A stretch of DNA of 8,740 bases from an uncultured Clostridia bacterium (GCA_947302065.1 CAMYUO010000051.1:1-8740); one strand, 5' to 3'. Counted from the first letter of the stretch, positions 1-6,397 are shown. Notes: generated by a model from the sequence alone, not told the origin. A program made the numbers and translations.

Positions 1-86
1 CGTTCAGACTTTTCGTCATCGGTAAGCTCTCTTTTGCGTGAGATGGCAGTAAGCTCAGACAGCCTGTCAAGCTTTTTCTTCTCCAT
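1..86 (-). CDS. DUF896 (YnzC/UPF0291-like) protein, N-terminal part
   Basis: Only the first 28 codons are in the window, and the gene runs off the left edge. The visible protein begins MEKKKLDRLSELTAISRKR and continues ELTDDEKSER. This fits the start of the DUF896/YnzC family, small cytosolic helical-hairpin proteins with the pattern K-x-x-R-I/L-x-E-L followed by L-T-x-E-E-K. In Bacillus subtilis, ynzC lies in the LexA-controlled yneA operon, but its biochemical role is not settled. The ATG at 86 is preceded by AAGGAG on the minus strand (about 102-107) with a rather long spacer of about 15 bases, and no better in-frame ATG or GTG is closer. I see no LexA-type box upstream. The family call rests on recall of the motif over a short stretch, so it is likely but not certain. 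Confidence 0.72.
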   Translation of the reverse strand, partial: MEKKKLDRLSELTAISRKRELTDDEKSE

Positions 87-278
87 AATTTTTACACACT
101 GCTCCTTTGCAAAGCGCCCGTATTTTTTTCGGTGTCTGCTTTGCCAAGATAGTCGGACGGCTTACACAATACCGCCCTTTGAGTCCGAAAATTATCACTT
201 TGTGCACCCATGTTATTTATTATCTGTATTTTTTTATTTTGGTGTACAACAAAATGCCCATTTTCGTCTACAAGTGAC

Positions 279-307
279 ATTATAACACACGCTTACATAA
301 AATTCAA
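279..307 (-). promoter_or_regulatory. Promoter reading left towards the DUF896 gene
   Basis: On the minus strand there is TTGAAT (302-307), a 17-base spacer and TATAAT (279-284) preceded by TGT, giving an extended -10. This is close to the sigma-A consensus. Transcription would start near 272 and leave an untranslated leader of about 185 bases before the DUF896 ATG at 86. The promoter faces away from the HTH gene at 493. Confidence 0.6.
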
Positions 308-378
308 GGGTATTTTGCACAAACTGTCCAATGAATTTCCCTTGATTTGAACAAAAAATAATTATATTGTGTTTACTC

Positions 379-406
379 TTGCAAAAAGTACAAGATGTGG
401 TATAAT
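379..406 (+). promoter_or_regulatory. Promoter for the HTH/yaaO-like gene pair
   Basis: TTGCAA (379-384), a 16-base spacer and TATAAT (401-406) preceded by TGG form an extended -10 promoter. The predicted start near 413 leaves a leader of about 80 bases before the ATG at 493. It probably drives the HTH gene, the overlapping PLP-enzyme gene and possibly the genes beyond. Confidence 0.65.
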
Positions 407-492
407 GTAATTGGTTCATCTGGATTTTTAATTTGTAAACTTTTTGTTAATGACATAAATGCTGCCCTTTGCGGCGGTTTAAGGAGCATCAT

Positions 493-834
493 ATGAAGCA
501 TAAAAGAGTCACCCTGAGTGACGTTGACGGCTTTGTCCGTGACGACATTTTCGGCACGCACAGCGCACAGAGCAGCGAAAGGCTTCGGCTTGTCCGCACA
601 GCGCTGACCGAGAATGCAACGCCTAAGCAGCGCCGCTATATCATAATGTATTATAAAGACGGCATGACGATGGACGAGATAGCCGATGCCTGCGGCGTTG
701 CCAGATCCACCGTGTCGAGAACTATCGCAAGGGGAAGAAACGGCATACTTGCAGGTCTTAAAAAAGCAGAGCTTAAAAAGCTGTTTGAGATGTTGTATAG
801 TCAGGAGGCAGAGCGTGGCGACACCGATAAATGA
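493..834 (+). CDS. Small sigma-70-region-4-like helix-turn-helix protein
   Basis: This is a 113-residue soluble protein. Residues 44-85 look like sigma factor region 4: PKQRRYIIMYYKDGMTMDEIA precedes a turn and a recognition helix ending VARSTVSRTIARGR. This is the 'polymerase-contacting helix plus DNA-reading helix' layout of sigma-70 family members. No region 2 (the -10 binding domain) is present, so it is more likely a small DNA-binding regulator or sigma-like accessory factor than a full sigma factor. The start is ATG 493 because AAGGAG lies at 481-486 with a 6-base spacer; an upstream in-frame TTG at 469 has no such site. The last 20 bases overlap the next gene, which suggests co-translation. 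Its target is unknown. It could act on its own promoter, but the sequence does not show this. Confidence 0.78.
   Translation: MKHKRVTLSDVDGFVRDDIFGTHSAQSSERLRLVRTALTENATPKQRRYIIMYYKDGMTMDEIADACGVARSTVSRTIARGRNGILAGLKKAELKKLFEMLYSQEAERGDTDK
803..808 (+). promoter_or_regulatory. Ribosome binding site that sets the GTG start of the PLP-enzyme gene
   Basis: A perfect AGGAGG lies six bases before GTG at 815, inside the end of the HTH gene. The translated product then begins M-A-T-P-I-N-D-F. No ribosome binding site precedes the more upstream in-frame ATG at 686, which lies deep inside the HTH gene. Confidence 0.8.
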
Positions 835-2140
835 TTTTGTTAAAGCATACAGCAAAAGCGGCACTGTGCGCTTTCATATGCCCGGTCATAAGGGCGCAGA
901 GTTTCACGGTCTCGAACCGCTCGATATCACCGAGATAAACGGCGCAGACTATCTGTATGATGCAGACGGCATCATCGGGCAGAGCGAGTCGCAGACTGCA
1001 AAAGCGTTCGGCACGGCGGCGACACTTTTCTGCACCGAAGGCTCCAGCCTTTGTATAAAGACGATGCTCGGTCTTGTCAAGCTTTCCTCAAAAGCGCAAA
1101 GACCTGTTATCCTCGCTCCGAGGAACGTGCATAAAGCGTTTATTGATGCCTGTATCCTGCTTGACCTCGATGTCCGCTGGCTCTACCCGCAAACTCCCAC
1201 AACGTCAATCTGCTGCGCAGACATCACGCCCGCACAGTTTGAAAAAGCTCTCAGCGAGGACGGCATCGACGCCGTATATGTCACAAGTCCCGACTACCTC
1301 GGAAACCTCGCAGATATACGGGCTATCTCGCAGATCTGCAAAGCCCACAGCATTCCATTGCTTGTCGATAACGCCCACGGCGCATATACCGCATTTCTCA
1401 AAGACAGCCTGCACCCGATAGCTCTCGGCGCAGATATGTGCTGCGACTCTGCACACAAAACGCTGCCCTGCTATACGGGCACAGCATATCTGCATATCTC
1501 ACAGTCTGCAAATGCGGCGTTTGCACAGGACGCAAAGCGTGTTATGTCGCTGTTCGGCTCGACCAGTCCGTCTTATCTTCTGCTGCAAAGTCTTGACCTG
1601 TGCGGCGATATGCTTGCATCGGGGGAGTTTTCAAAGCAGCTCGAAAGCGCAGTTTCCAGAGTCGCAGACTGCAAACAAAAGCTTGAAAAACAAGGCTGGC
1701 AGCTTTGCGGCAGCGAGCCTATGAAAATAACTGTCTGCGCTGCAAAGTGCGGATATGACGGCAAAGTCCTCGCCGATATGCTGCGCTGCGGCGGCATAGA
1801 ACCCGAATACAGCGATGTGCAGTTCGTTGTGCTTATGGCAGGTGTTTCAAATACGCAGGCTGACTTTGACAGGCTTGCCGCTGTTCTTGGCAGTATCCCG
1901 ATCAAACCGCCGATAGACAGCGACCTTCCGCCCGTTCTTCCAACGACAAGGCAGATGCCGATAAGACAAGCCGCCCTGCAGAAAGGCGTCAGCGTGGACG
2001 ATGCCCTCGGCAGGATCTGTGCGCTGAGTGTCACAGCCTGTCAGCCGTCGGTGCCTGTTGTCGTCAGCGGCGAGCTCATCACGCAGGATGTAGTAAAAAT
2101 TCTAAAAAGGTATAGCATTTTTTCTGTGAATGTGCTATAA
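815..2140 (+). CDS. Short Orn/Lys/Arg decarboxylase-family PLP enzyme (YaaO-like)
   Basis: This is a 441-residue fold-type I PLP enzyme of the Orn/Lys/Arg decarboxylase major-domain family, in the short form that lacks the N-terminal wing domain. The family's substrate-site motif FHMPGHKG is at residues 20-27. D185 in LLVDNAHGAY is the expected contact to the PLP ring nitrogen. K215 in DSAHKTLP is the expected Schiff-base lysine. Family members decarboxylate basic amino acids to polyamines or diamines (agmatine, cadaverine, putrescine), and the exact substrate cannot be read from sequence. The C-terminal signature is unusual: residues 410-420 read QPSVPVVVSGE where relatives usually have PPGxP...PGE. 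The gene starts at GTG 815 and overlaps the HTH gene by 20 bases. In B. subtilis, yaaO also heads the tmk-darA-holB cluster, which supports orthology. Confidence 0.85.
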   Translation: MATPINDFVKAYSKSGTVRFHMPGHKGAEFHGLEPLDITEINGADYLYDADGIIGQSESQTAKAFGTAATLFCTEGSSLCIKTMLGLVKLSSKAQRPVILAPRNVHKAFIDACILLDLDVRWLYPQTPTTSICCADITPAQFEKALSEDGIDAVYVTSPDYLGNLADIRAISQICKAHSIPLLVDNAHGAYTAFLKDSLHPIALGADMCCDSAHKTLPCYTGTAYLHISQSANAAFAQDAKRVMSLFGSTSPSYLLLQSLDLCGDMLASGEFSKQLESAVSRVADCKQKLEKQGWQLCGSEPMKITVCAAKCGYDGKVLADMLRCGGIEPEYSDVQFVVLMAGVSNTQADFDRLAAVLGSIPIKPPIDSDLPPVLPTTRQMPIRQAALQKGVSVDDALGRICALSVTACQPSVPVVVSGELITQDVVKILKRYSIFSVNVL

Positions 2141-2141
2141 T
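2111..2141 (+). promoter_or_regulatory. Internal promoter with palindrome before darA
   Basis: TATAAT (2136-2141) preceded by TGC forms an extended -10 that overlaps the stop codon of the PLP-enzyme gene. The -35 region is poor. A perfect 7-bp inverted repeat, TATAGCA (2111-2117) and TGCTATA (2133-2139), spans the promoter, with half-site centres 22 bp apart (about two helical turns), as expected for a dimeric repressor site. The predicted start near 2148 gives a leader of about 30 bases to darA. The operator role is inferred. Confidence 0.5.
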
Positions 2142-2176
2142 ATACTTTGTATAAATGATCTCATAAGGAGGAAACT

Positions 2177-2500
2177 ATGAAACTTGTATATGCAATCGTG
2201 AATACAGATGACGCATATGCCGTAAACAAGGGACTTTCCGCTGCAGGCATAAGAGCCACAAAGCTCGCATCAACAGGCGGATTTCTTTCCAAGGGCAATA
2301 CTACGTTTATGATATGCTGCGAGAACGAAAAGGTCGATGATGTCATCGAGGTCTGCAAGCAGTTCTCCAAAAAGAGAAAACAGACCGTTCCCGCATCGGC
2401 AGTTCTCGAAAGAGGCTTTGCTGATGCTCAGCCCGTCGAGGTAATGATCGGCGGAGCTACGATCTTCGTCACCGACATCGAACGCTTTGAGCAAGTATAA
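2177..2500 (+). CDS. darA: Cyclic-di-AMP receptor, PII-like signalling protein DarA (PstA/YaaQ)
   Basis: This 107-residue protein matches the DarA/PstA family closely in length and motifs. It begins MKLVYAIVNTDDA, carries the ligand-site block TKLASTGGFL (residues 29-38) and GNTTFMI (40-46), and ends with a GGATIFV strand (residues 94-100) before a short tail. Family members are ferredoxin-like trimers that bind c-di-AMP between subunits in the cytosol and resemble nitrogen PII proteins; their downstream partner is still poorly defined. A strong ribosome binding site, TAAGGAGGA at 2164-2172, precedes ATG 2177. holB starts only 2 bases after its stop, so the two are almost certainly co-transcribed, as in other Firmicutes. 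The tmk gene normally just upstream is missing here and the yaaR gene normally downstream is also absent. Confidence 0.95.
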   Translation: MKLVYAIVNTDDAYAVNKGLSAAGIRATKLASTGGFLSKGNTTFMICCENEKVDDVIEVCKQFSKKRKQTVPASAVLERGFADAQPVEVMIGGATIFVTDIERFEQV

Positions 2501-2502
2501 AT

Positions 2503-3504
2503 ATGGAACTTACCTTTTACGGAAACAAAGAGCAGCTTGAGCTTATCCGCAGGATGATACAAAAAGGCAGAGAGCAGCGTTCAATTATAATCTGCGGTGA
2601 AAAAGGTCTCGGTAAAAAGCACCTTGCACGCTACATCGCCGCAAGTTACCTTTGCGAAAAGCACGAGGGAAAGCCATGCGGCGAGTGCAAGTCCTGCAAA
2701 ATGGCTGCACACGGCACTCATCCCGATATCATCACAGTTGAGTCAAATGCCAACGGCAACTATATCATCGACGAGTCTATACGGCCGATCGTTGCCGATT
2801 CGGCTGTGCTGCCCAACGAGAGCAGATATAAGGTCTACATAATACCCGACCTCGATCGCTCGGTCAATACGGCGATAGCTGCGCAGAATATCCTGCTCAA
2901 GCTGATCGAAGAACCGCCCGAGCACGTCGTTGTCATAATGACCGCAAGAAGCAAGGAGATATTCCTGCAAACGATAATTTCAAGAACGCTCTGCCTCGCT
3001 GTCACAAGCACAAGCGAGCAGGAAAGCTCGGAATATCTGCACGCAAATTTTCCGGATAAATCAGAGGAAGATATAACAGCAGCGCTTGCCGCAGGCAGAG
3101 GCAATATCGGCAGATGCACAGAGTATCTCGAGGGAGCAGGCTTTGCCGAAAGCGTCGCCGCCGCAAGAGCACTCTGCGATGCTGCGCTCACCGCCGACGG
3201 ATATAAGATACTGCGTGCGCTGCATGCAGTCGATTCCAAAAAACAGCTCGCCCGTGAGTGTGTCGAGCTTTTCGGAGAGATAGTCCGTGATGCCTGCTTT
3301 TGCAGAGTCGGCGAGACGGACGAAAAGCTGTCTGTCAGCTGCTATGCACAGGGAGCGCTCAGGCTCAGCTCGATGCTTTCTGCTGCCGAATGTACCAAAT
3401 TGTATGATACCGTCTGTAACTGTGCAGCGAGGATAGATGCCAACTGCAACCTTGCGCTGACGCTAAACAGCTTCAGTGCAAAGCTGTCACGGGCGGTCAA
3501 ATAG
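2503..3504 (+). CDS. holB: DNA polymerase III subunit delta' (clamp loader)
   Basis: This 333-residue AAA+ protein is the non-motor delta' subunit of the clamp loader, which with delta and tau loads the beta sliding clamp at the replication fork. The P-loop region is GEKGLGKKH (32-40); the Ser/Thr after the Walker lysine is replaced by Lys, consistent with delta' not hydrolysing ATP. A four-cysteine zinc module follows at C51, C59, C62 and C65. Clamp-loader motifs LIEEPPEH (134-141) and ISRT (159-162) are present; the SRx arginine of delta' normally reaches into the neighbouring subunit's ATP site. The C-terminal part (about 170-333) is helical. The ribosome binding site is weak and ATG 2503 follows the darA stop by 2 bases, so translation is probably coupled. 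ricT begins 13 bases after its stop. Confidence 0.93.
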   Translation: MELTFYGNKEQLELIRRMIQKGREQRSIIICGEKGLGKKHLARYIAASYLCEKHEGKPCGECKSCKMAAHGTHPDIITVESNANGNYIIDESIRPIVADSAVLPNESRYKVYIIPDLDRSVNTAIAAQNILLKLIEEPPEHVVVIMTARSKEIFLQTIISRTLCLAVTSTSEQESSEYLHANFPDKSEEDITAALAAGRGNIGRCTEYLEGAGFAESVAAARALCDAALTADGYKILRALHAVDSKKQLARECVELFGEIVRDACFCRVGETDEKLSVSCYAQGALRLSSMLSAAECTKLYDTVCNCAARIDANCNLALTLNSFSAKLSRAVK

Positions 3505-3517
3505 AAAGGAAATACTT

Positions 3518-4381
3518 ATGATAACTATAATCGGAGTGCGTTTCAAAAGCGTGGGCAAGGTATATTACTTTGACCCGCAGGATAAAAACGTAAAGCAGGG
3601 CGATAAGGTCATCGTCGAGACTGCAAGGGGAGTCGAGTGCGGCGAGGTCGTTGTTGTTGACAGACAGATCGACGAGACCAAGTTCAACAACCCCATAAAG
3701 CCTATCATCAGGCTTGCCACCGATGACGACTTGAAGCGTATCGAGCGCAACAGAGCCAAGGAAAAGGATGCCTTCAAGATCTGCGAGACAAAGATCGCTG
3801 CGCACAAGCTCAATATGAACCTTATCGACGTCGAGTGTACATTCGATAACAATAAGCTGCTGTTTTATTTCACAGCCGAGAACAGAGTAGATTTCCGTGA
3901 GCTTGTCAAAGACCTCGCATCTGTTTTCAGAACGAGGATAGAGCTGCGCCAGATAGGTGTTCGTGACGAAGCCAAGATGCTCGGCGGACTCGGCGTGTGC
4001 GGTCAGCCTTTCTGCTGTTCAAGATTTCTGGGCGAGTTCCAGCCTGTATCTATCAAAATGGCAAAAGAGCAGGGCTTGTCGCTCAACCCGACTAAAATTT
4101 CGGGCACCTGCGGCAGACTTATGTGCTGCCTCAAATATGAGCAGGACGCATACGAAGACCTGCTCAAAACAACTCCGAAGCAGGGCGCTATCGTAAAGAC
4201 TGCAAGCGGCAGGGGAGTTGTCGAGGAGGTCAATCTCATCACAGGCAAGCTCCGTGTCAAGATAGACAATAATGACAACGTCATCACCGTTGACAAGAAA
4301 GAAGTCGAGGTCATCAGAGACAGCGTTATCCGTGTCGATAAGAACGAGATAAGAGCGCTCAAATCACTGGAGGATAAATAA
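3518..4381 (+). CDS. ricT: RicT (YaaT), PSP1-domain subunit of the RNase Y accessory complex
   Basis: This is a 287-residue cytosolic protein of the PSP1/YaaT family. In B. subtilis, RicT with RicA and RicF forms a complex carrying [4Fe-4S] clusters. That complex helps RNase Y mature several operon mRNAs and affects sporulation, competence and biofilm formation. The PSP1 core covers roughly residues 60-145. Two cysteine motifs of the same shape, C-x4-C-C, follow at C161/C166/C167 (VCGQPFCCSRFL) and C198/C203/C204 (GTCGRLMCCLKYE), matching the family's metal-cluster cysteines. The start is ATG 3518 because AAAGGA lies at 3505-3510 and the family begins at this MITIIGVRF. An earlier in-frame start at 3476 would lie inside holB. 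ricA and ricF are not in this window. The stop overlaps the next ATG by one base. Confidence 0.94.
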   Translation: MITIIGVRFKSVGKVYYFDPQDKNVKQGDKVIVETARGVECGEVVVVDRQIDETKFNNPIKPIIRLATDDDLKRIERNRAKEKDAFKICETKIAAHKLNMNLIDVECTFDNNKLLFYFTAENRVDFRELVKDLASVFRTRIELRQIGVRDEAKMLGGLGVCGQPFCCSRFLGEFQPVSIKMAKEQGLSLNPTKISGTCGRLMCCLKYEQDAYEDLLKTTPKQGAIVKTASGRGVVEEVNLITGKLRVKIDNNDNVITVDKKEVEVIRDSVIRVDKNEIRALKSLEDK

Positions 4382-5001
4382 TGCCGTCATTTCCTGTCCA
4401 CCTCGTCGTTGCGGATATGCTCTGCGAGAGCATCGGCATAACCGATAAGCCTGCATTCATGCTCGGCTCTATCGCTCCCGACAGCGTCAATCTCAAAGGC
4501 TTTGCAAGTCAGCAGCAGCGCTACGGCGCACATATCAGAGATGTTGACTACGCCGTGTGGAAAAAACAGCTCACCGGGTTCTATCGTGATAATAAACAGA
4601 CCTTTGCAGACAGCATAGACTTTCTCAAAGGCTACCTGTTCCATTGTATCACCGATATTGCGTGGGACGAAGCTGTCCAGCCGCAGCTCTTTGAGTTTCT
4701 GCAAAAACAGGGCGAGCTTTCCCGAGAGCAGATAACAAAGCTCAAATGGGAAGAGCTTTTCCGCTTTAACAGTCAGCTCGTCGGCAGGGAAGACTTCCTG
4801 CGAGGCGTGAGCCTGCTGACAAAAGCGCAGCCAATAGCTATTGCGACCGTCACCGCCGAGCAGATAAGCGAGTACCGTGACTACGTTGTAAATGACTATA
4901 AGGACAAGATAAGCAGCGACCCGCCGCAGTTTTTAACTGCCGACCACGTCGCCCTCTGCGCACAGCGCACACTTGCCCTTTATAACGAACTGATAAAATA
5001 A
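4381..5001 (+). CDS. Cytosolic zinc-dependent phospholipase C-like protein
   Basis: This 206-residue all-helical protein has the histidine/aspartate layout of the zinc-dependent phospholipase C (PF00882-like) fold. The candidate metal ligands are H7 (FPVHLVVAD), D34 (GSIAPDSV), H51 (GAHIRD), and H88 with D92 (LFHCITDIAWD). It lacks a signal peptide, unlike secreted phospholipases. It is therefore likely an intracellular metal-dependent hydrolase, or a protein that keeps only the metal-binding fold; the substrate is unknown. ATG 4381 overlaps the ricT stop (TAATG), and GGAGG at 4369-4373 sits 7 bases before it, so translation is tightly coupled to ricT. It is the last gene before a strong terminator. 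The fold call comes from motif pattern and should be treated as probable. Confidence 0.7.
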   Translation: MPSFPVHLVVADMLCESIGITDKPAFMLGSIAPDSVNLKGFASQQQRYGAHIRDVDYAVWKKQLTGFYRDNKQTFADSIDFLKGYLFHCITDIAWDEAVQPQLFEFLQKQGELSREQITKLKWEELFRFNSQLVGREDFLRGVSLLTKAQPIAIATVTAEQISEYRDYVVNDYKDKISSDPPQFLTADHVALCAQRTLALYNELIK

Positions 5002-5002
5002 A

Positions 5003-5047
5003 AAAAGAGCTTTGGAAAACTCATTTCGGGTATTCCAAAGCTCTTTT
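5003..5047. terminator. Bidirectional rho-independent terminator between convergent genes
   Basis: A perfect 15-bp inverted repeat, AAAAGAGCTTTGGAA (5003-5017) and TTCCAAAGCTCTTTT (5033-5047), encloses a loop with a further short ACTC/GGGT pairing. On the plus strand it ends in TTTTGTTTT. On the minus strand it ends in a T-rich run through 4994-5006. It therefore fits both the PLC-like gene (plus) and the peptidase gene (minus). Confidence 0.9.
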
Positions 5048-5054
5048 GTTTTGC

Positions 5055-6341
5055 CTATTTAGATTTTACCGTGATGATACATCTCGGCTCTTTTGCGACC
5101 ATGTTCATTGATGTCGCAAGCGTCGATGCATTCACTCTCAGCAGACTGCGTCCGTTGTAGCTGTAATACGGGTCTGCATAATAGAAATACAGCGAACCGC
5201 CTATGTATTCATATCCGCATATCACAACAAAGTGCGTTCCGGAATAGTAATGCGTAACGATGCTCGATGTGTACTGCACAACAACAATGCTGCGCTCGCC
5301 CTTGTCAACAAGACCTTTGAGTATAGATGACGGGTCAGTACTGAAAACATTGCTCGCCTTGACCGTTCTGCCCGAGTAGCTTTCGATAAGCTTTATAAGG
5401 TTCGGCGCAGTGATACCGCCGCCGCTTCTCAGGCTGCCCTGGTCGTTGAGCTTTTTGTTTTCGCAGTAGAGTATCAGGTCGTCTTTTGCCCAGCTTGTTC
5501 CCAGCTGCGAGTTTGCAAGTATCGCCGCCGCTGTTGGTCCGCAGGCTGCCTGTCCCCAGATGTTTCCGCCCATCTGACCTATCGCTGAAGTTTCAAGTAT
5601 CTTTGCATCGCTGCGCACGCTCACACAGCTGCTTACGACGAGATATTCACTGTAAAGATAGTTTACCACAACAAATTCAGGATAGTTCGGGTCATAGTGT
5701 CCCGAATATAAACATCCCGCCGAAATAGTTCCGACCTTGTTCTTTTTCTTGTCGTATATTGTCGCAGCCTTCGGGAAATAATACAGCTTTGACGATGTAT
5801 CTGCCACTTTTGCCTTAGGTGCAGGCGCAGTTGTCGTCTGCTTCGGCTTTGTTGTTGTGACCGCCGTGGTCTTTGACTGCGAAGAGGTCTCTCTTGGCTT
5901 GACCGTTGTCTTTTTAGTTGTTGTAGTCGCACTTGGCGGCTCGGTCGACATCGTCCTGGTCGTAGTCGTTGTCGGCTGGGTCGTCGTTGTGGTCGCAGCA
6001 GTCGTTTCCGGCTCGCTGTAATATGTGGTCTCAGGCTCACTGTAATATGTAGTTTCCGGTTCGGTAAAAGTTTCCGATTCTGTTTCAGTTTCTGATTCTG
6101 TTAATGTCTCGGTTTCCGATTCGCTTGGCGTTGTCGCCTCAGTCGTCAGCAAAGTCGTTGTCGTCTCGGTGACAGCCTCCGTTGTTGTCTGCACAGCAAA
6201 GTTTTCTGCTGTTGTCGCAGCCGTTGTGCTTACAGTGGTCTTTTCAGTCGTTCTCTCTATATTTCTGACTTCCTCACCACCGCAGCTTGCCATACAAAGC
6301 ACGATGCACATGCTAAGCACAGCTGCAATTGCTCTTTTCAA
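5055..6341 (-). CDS. Thr-rich lipoprotein with SH3-like and C39-like cysteine peptidase domains
   Basis: This is a 428-residue predicted lipoprotein. Residues 1-20 form a short hydrophobic signal ending in MASC, with C20 as the likely lipidated residue. Residues 30-180 are a low-complexity Thr/Glu/Pro linker, including three 8-residue units of the form SEPETTYY (93-116). About 185-245 resembles a small SH3-like beta domain. From 255 a C39-like papain-fold peptidase follows: Q264 and C267 in GQAACGPTAAA, H370 in GTHFVVICGY and D390 in YYADPYY form a complete catalytic set. It should act outside the membrane on peptides or cell-surface proteins; the substrate is unknown. The start is TTG at 6341, supported by GGGAGG at 6350-6355. 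No transporter or bacteriocin gene is adjacent, so a peptide-export role is not indicated. Confidence 0.85.
   Translation of the reverse strand: MKRAIAAVLSMCIVLCMASCGGEEVRNIERTTEKTTVSTTAATTAENFAVQTTTEAVTETTTTLLTTEATTPSESETETLTESETETESETFTEPETTYYSEPETTYYSEPETTAATTTTTQPTTTTTRTMSTEPPSATTTTKKTTVKPRETSSQSKTTAVTTTKPKQTTTAPAPKAKVADTSSKLYYFPKAATIYDKKKNKVGTISAGCLYSGHYDPNYPEFVVVNYLYSEYLVVSSCVSVRSDAKILETSAIGQMGGNIWGQAACGPTAAAILANSQLGTSWAKDDLILYCENKKLNDQGSLRSGGGITAPNLIKLIESYSGRTVKASNVFSTDPSSILKGLVDKGERSIVVVQYTSSIVTHYYSGTHFVVICGYEYIGGSLYFYYADPYYSYNGRSLLRVNASTLATSMNMVAKEPRCIITVKSK
5994..6065 (-). repeat. Three 24-bp in-frame repeats in the peptidase linker
   Basis: The coding strand repeats an 8-codon unit three times: TEPETTYY, SEPETTYY and SEPETTAA (residues 93-116). 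The bases diverge slightly between copies. Such units usually change in number by slippage or unequal recombination without disturbing the folded domains. Confidence 0.8.
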
Positions 6342-6349
6342 TGTCTACA

Positions 6350-6355
6350 CCTCCC
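6350..6355 (-). promoter_or_regulatory. Ribosome binding site supporting a TTG start
   Basis: GGGAGG on the minus strand lies 8 bases before TTG at 6341. The following codons give a lysine/arginine-headed signal peptide (MKRAIAAVLS). The next ATG codons fall inside the signal peptide, so TTG is the best start. Confidence 0.75.
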
Positions 6356-6367
6356 GAACGATGTTCT

Positions 6368-6397
6368 ATTATACGCTTGATTTGTTAACAAGTTTAA
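6368..6397 (-). promoter_or_regulatory. Probable promoter of the C39-like peptidase gene
   Basis: On the minus strand TATAAT (6368-6373) lies about 20 bases upstream of the ribosome binding site region. A weak -35, TTAAAC (6392-6397), sits at an 18-base spacing. A perfect 10-bp palindrome, TTGTTAACAA (6382-6391), fills the spacer and could be a protein-binding site. Confidence 0.5.

Larger units (their letters stand above)
87..492. other. Divergent intergenic region of about 400 bp
   Basis: No convincing gene lies here. The stretch is AT-rich and holds a leftward promoter (279-307), a rightward promoter (379-406) and a TCAAGGG/CCCTTGA inverted pair between them (304-310 and 339-345). It also holds the long leader of the DUF896 gene. 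That leader contains an inverted repeat, GCAAAGC (109-115) with GCTTTGC (138-144), next to the DUF896 ribosome binding site. A 62-codon open frame at 92-280 on the minus strand has no ribosome binding site, and its ATG overlaps the promoter -10 box. Confidence 0.6.

Noticed and set aside
92..280. 62-codon minus-strand open frame upstream of the DUF896 gene
   Set aside because: Its ATG overlaps the -10 box of the promoter that would transcribe it, it has no ribosome binding site, and its sequence resembles no family I know; it more likely lies in the DUF896 leader.
686..814. Longer start for the decarboxylase-family gene at ATG 686
   Set aside because: The extension lies inside the HTH gene and lacks a ribosome binding site, whereas GTG 815 has AGGAGG at ideal spacing.
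373..864. 163-codon minus-strand open frame opposite the HTH gene
   Set aside because: It is antisense to a clear coding region and its promoter, and its composition looks like a reverse-frame artefact.
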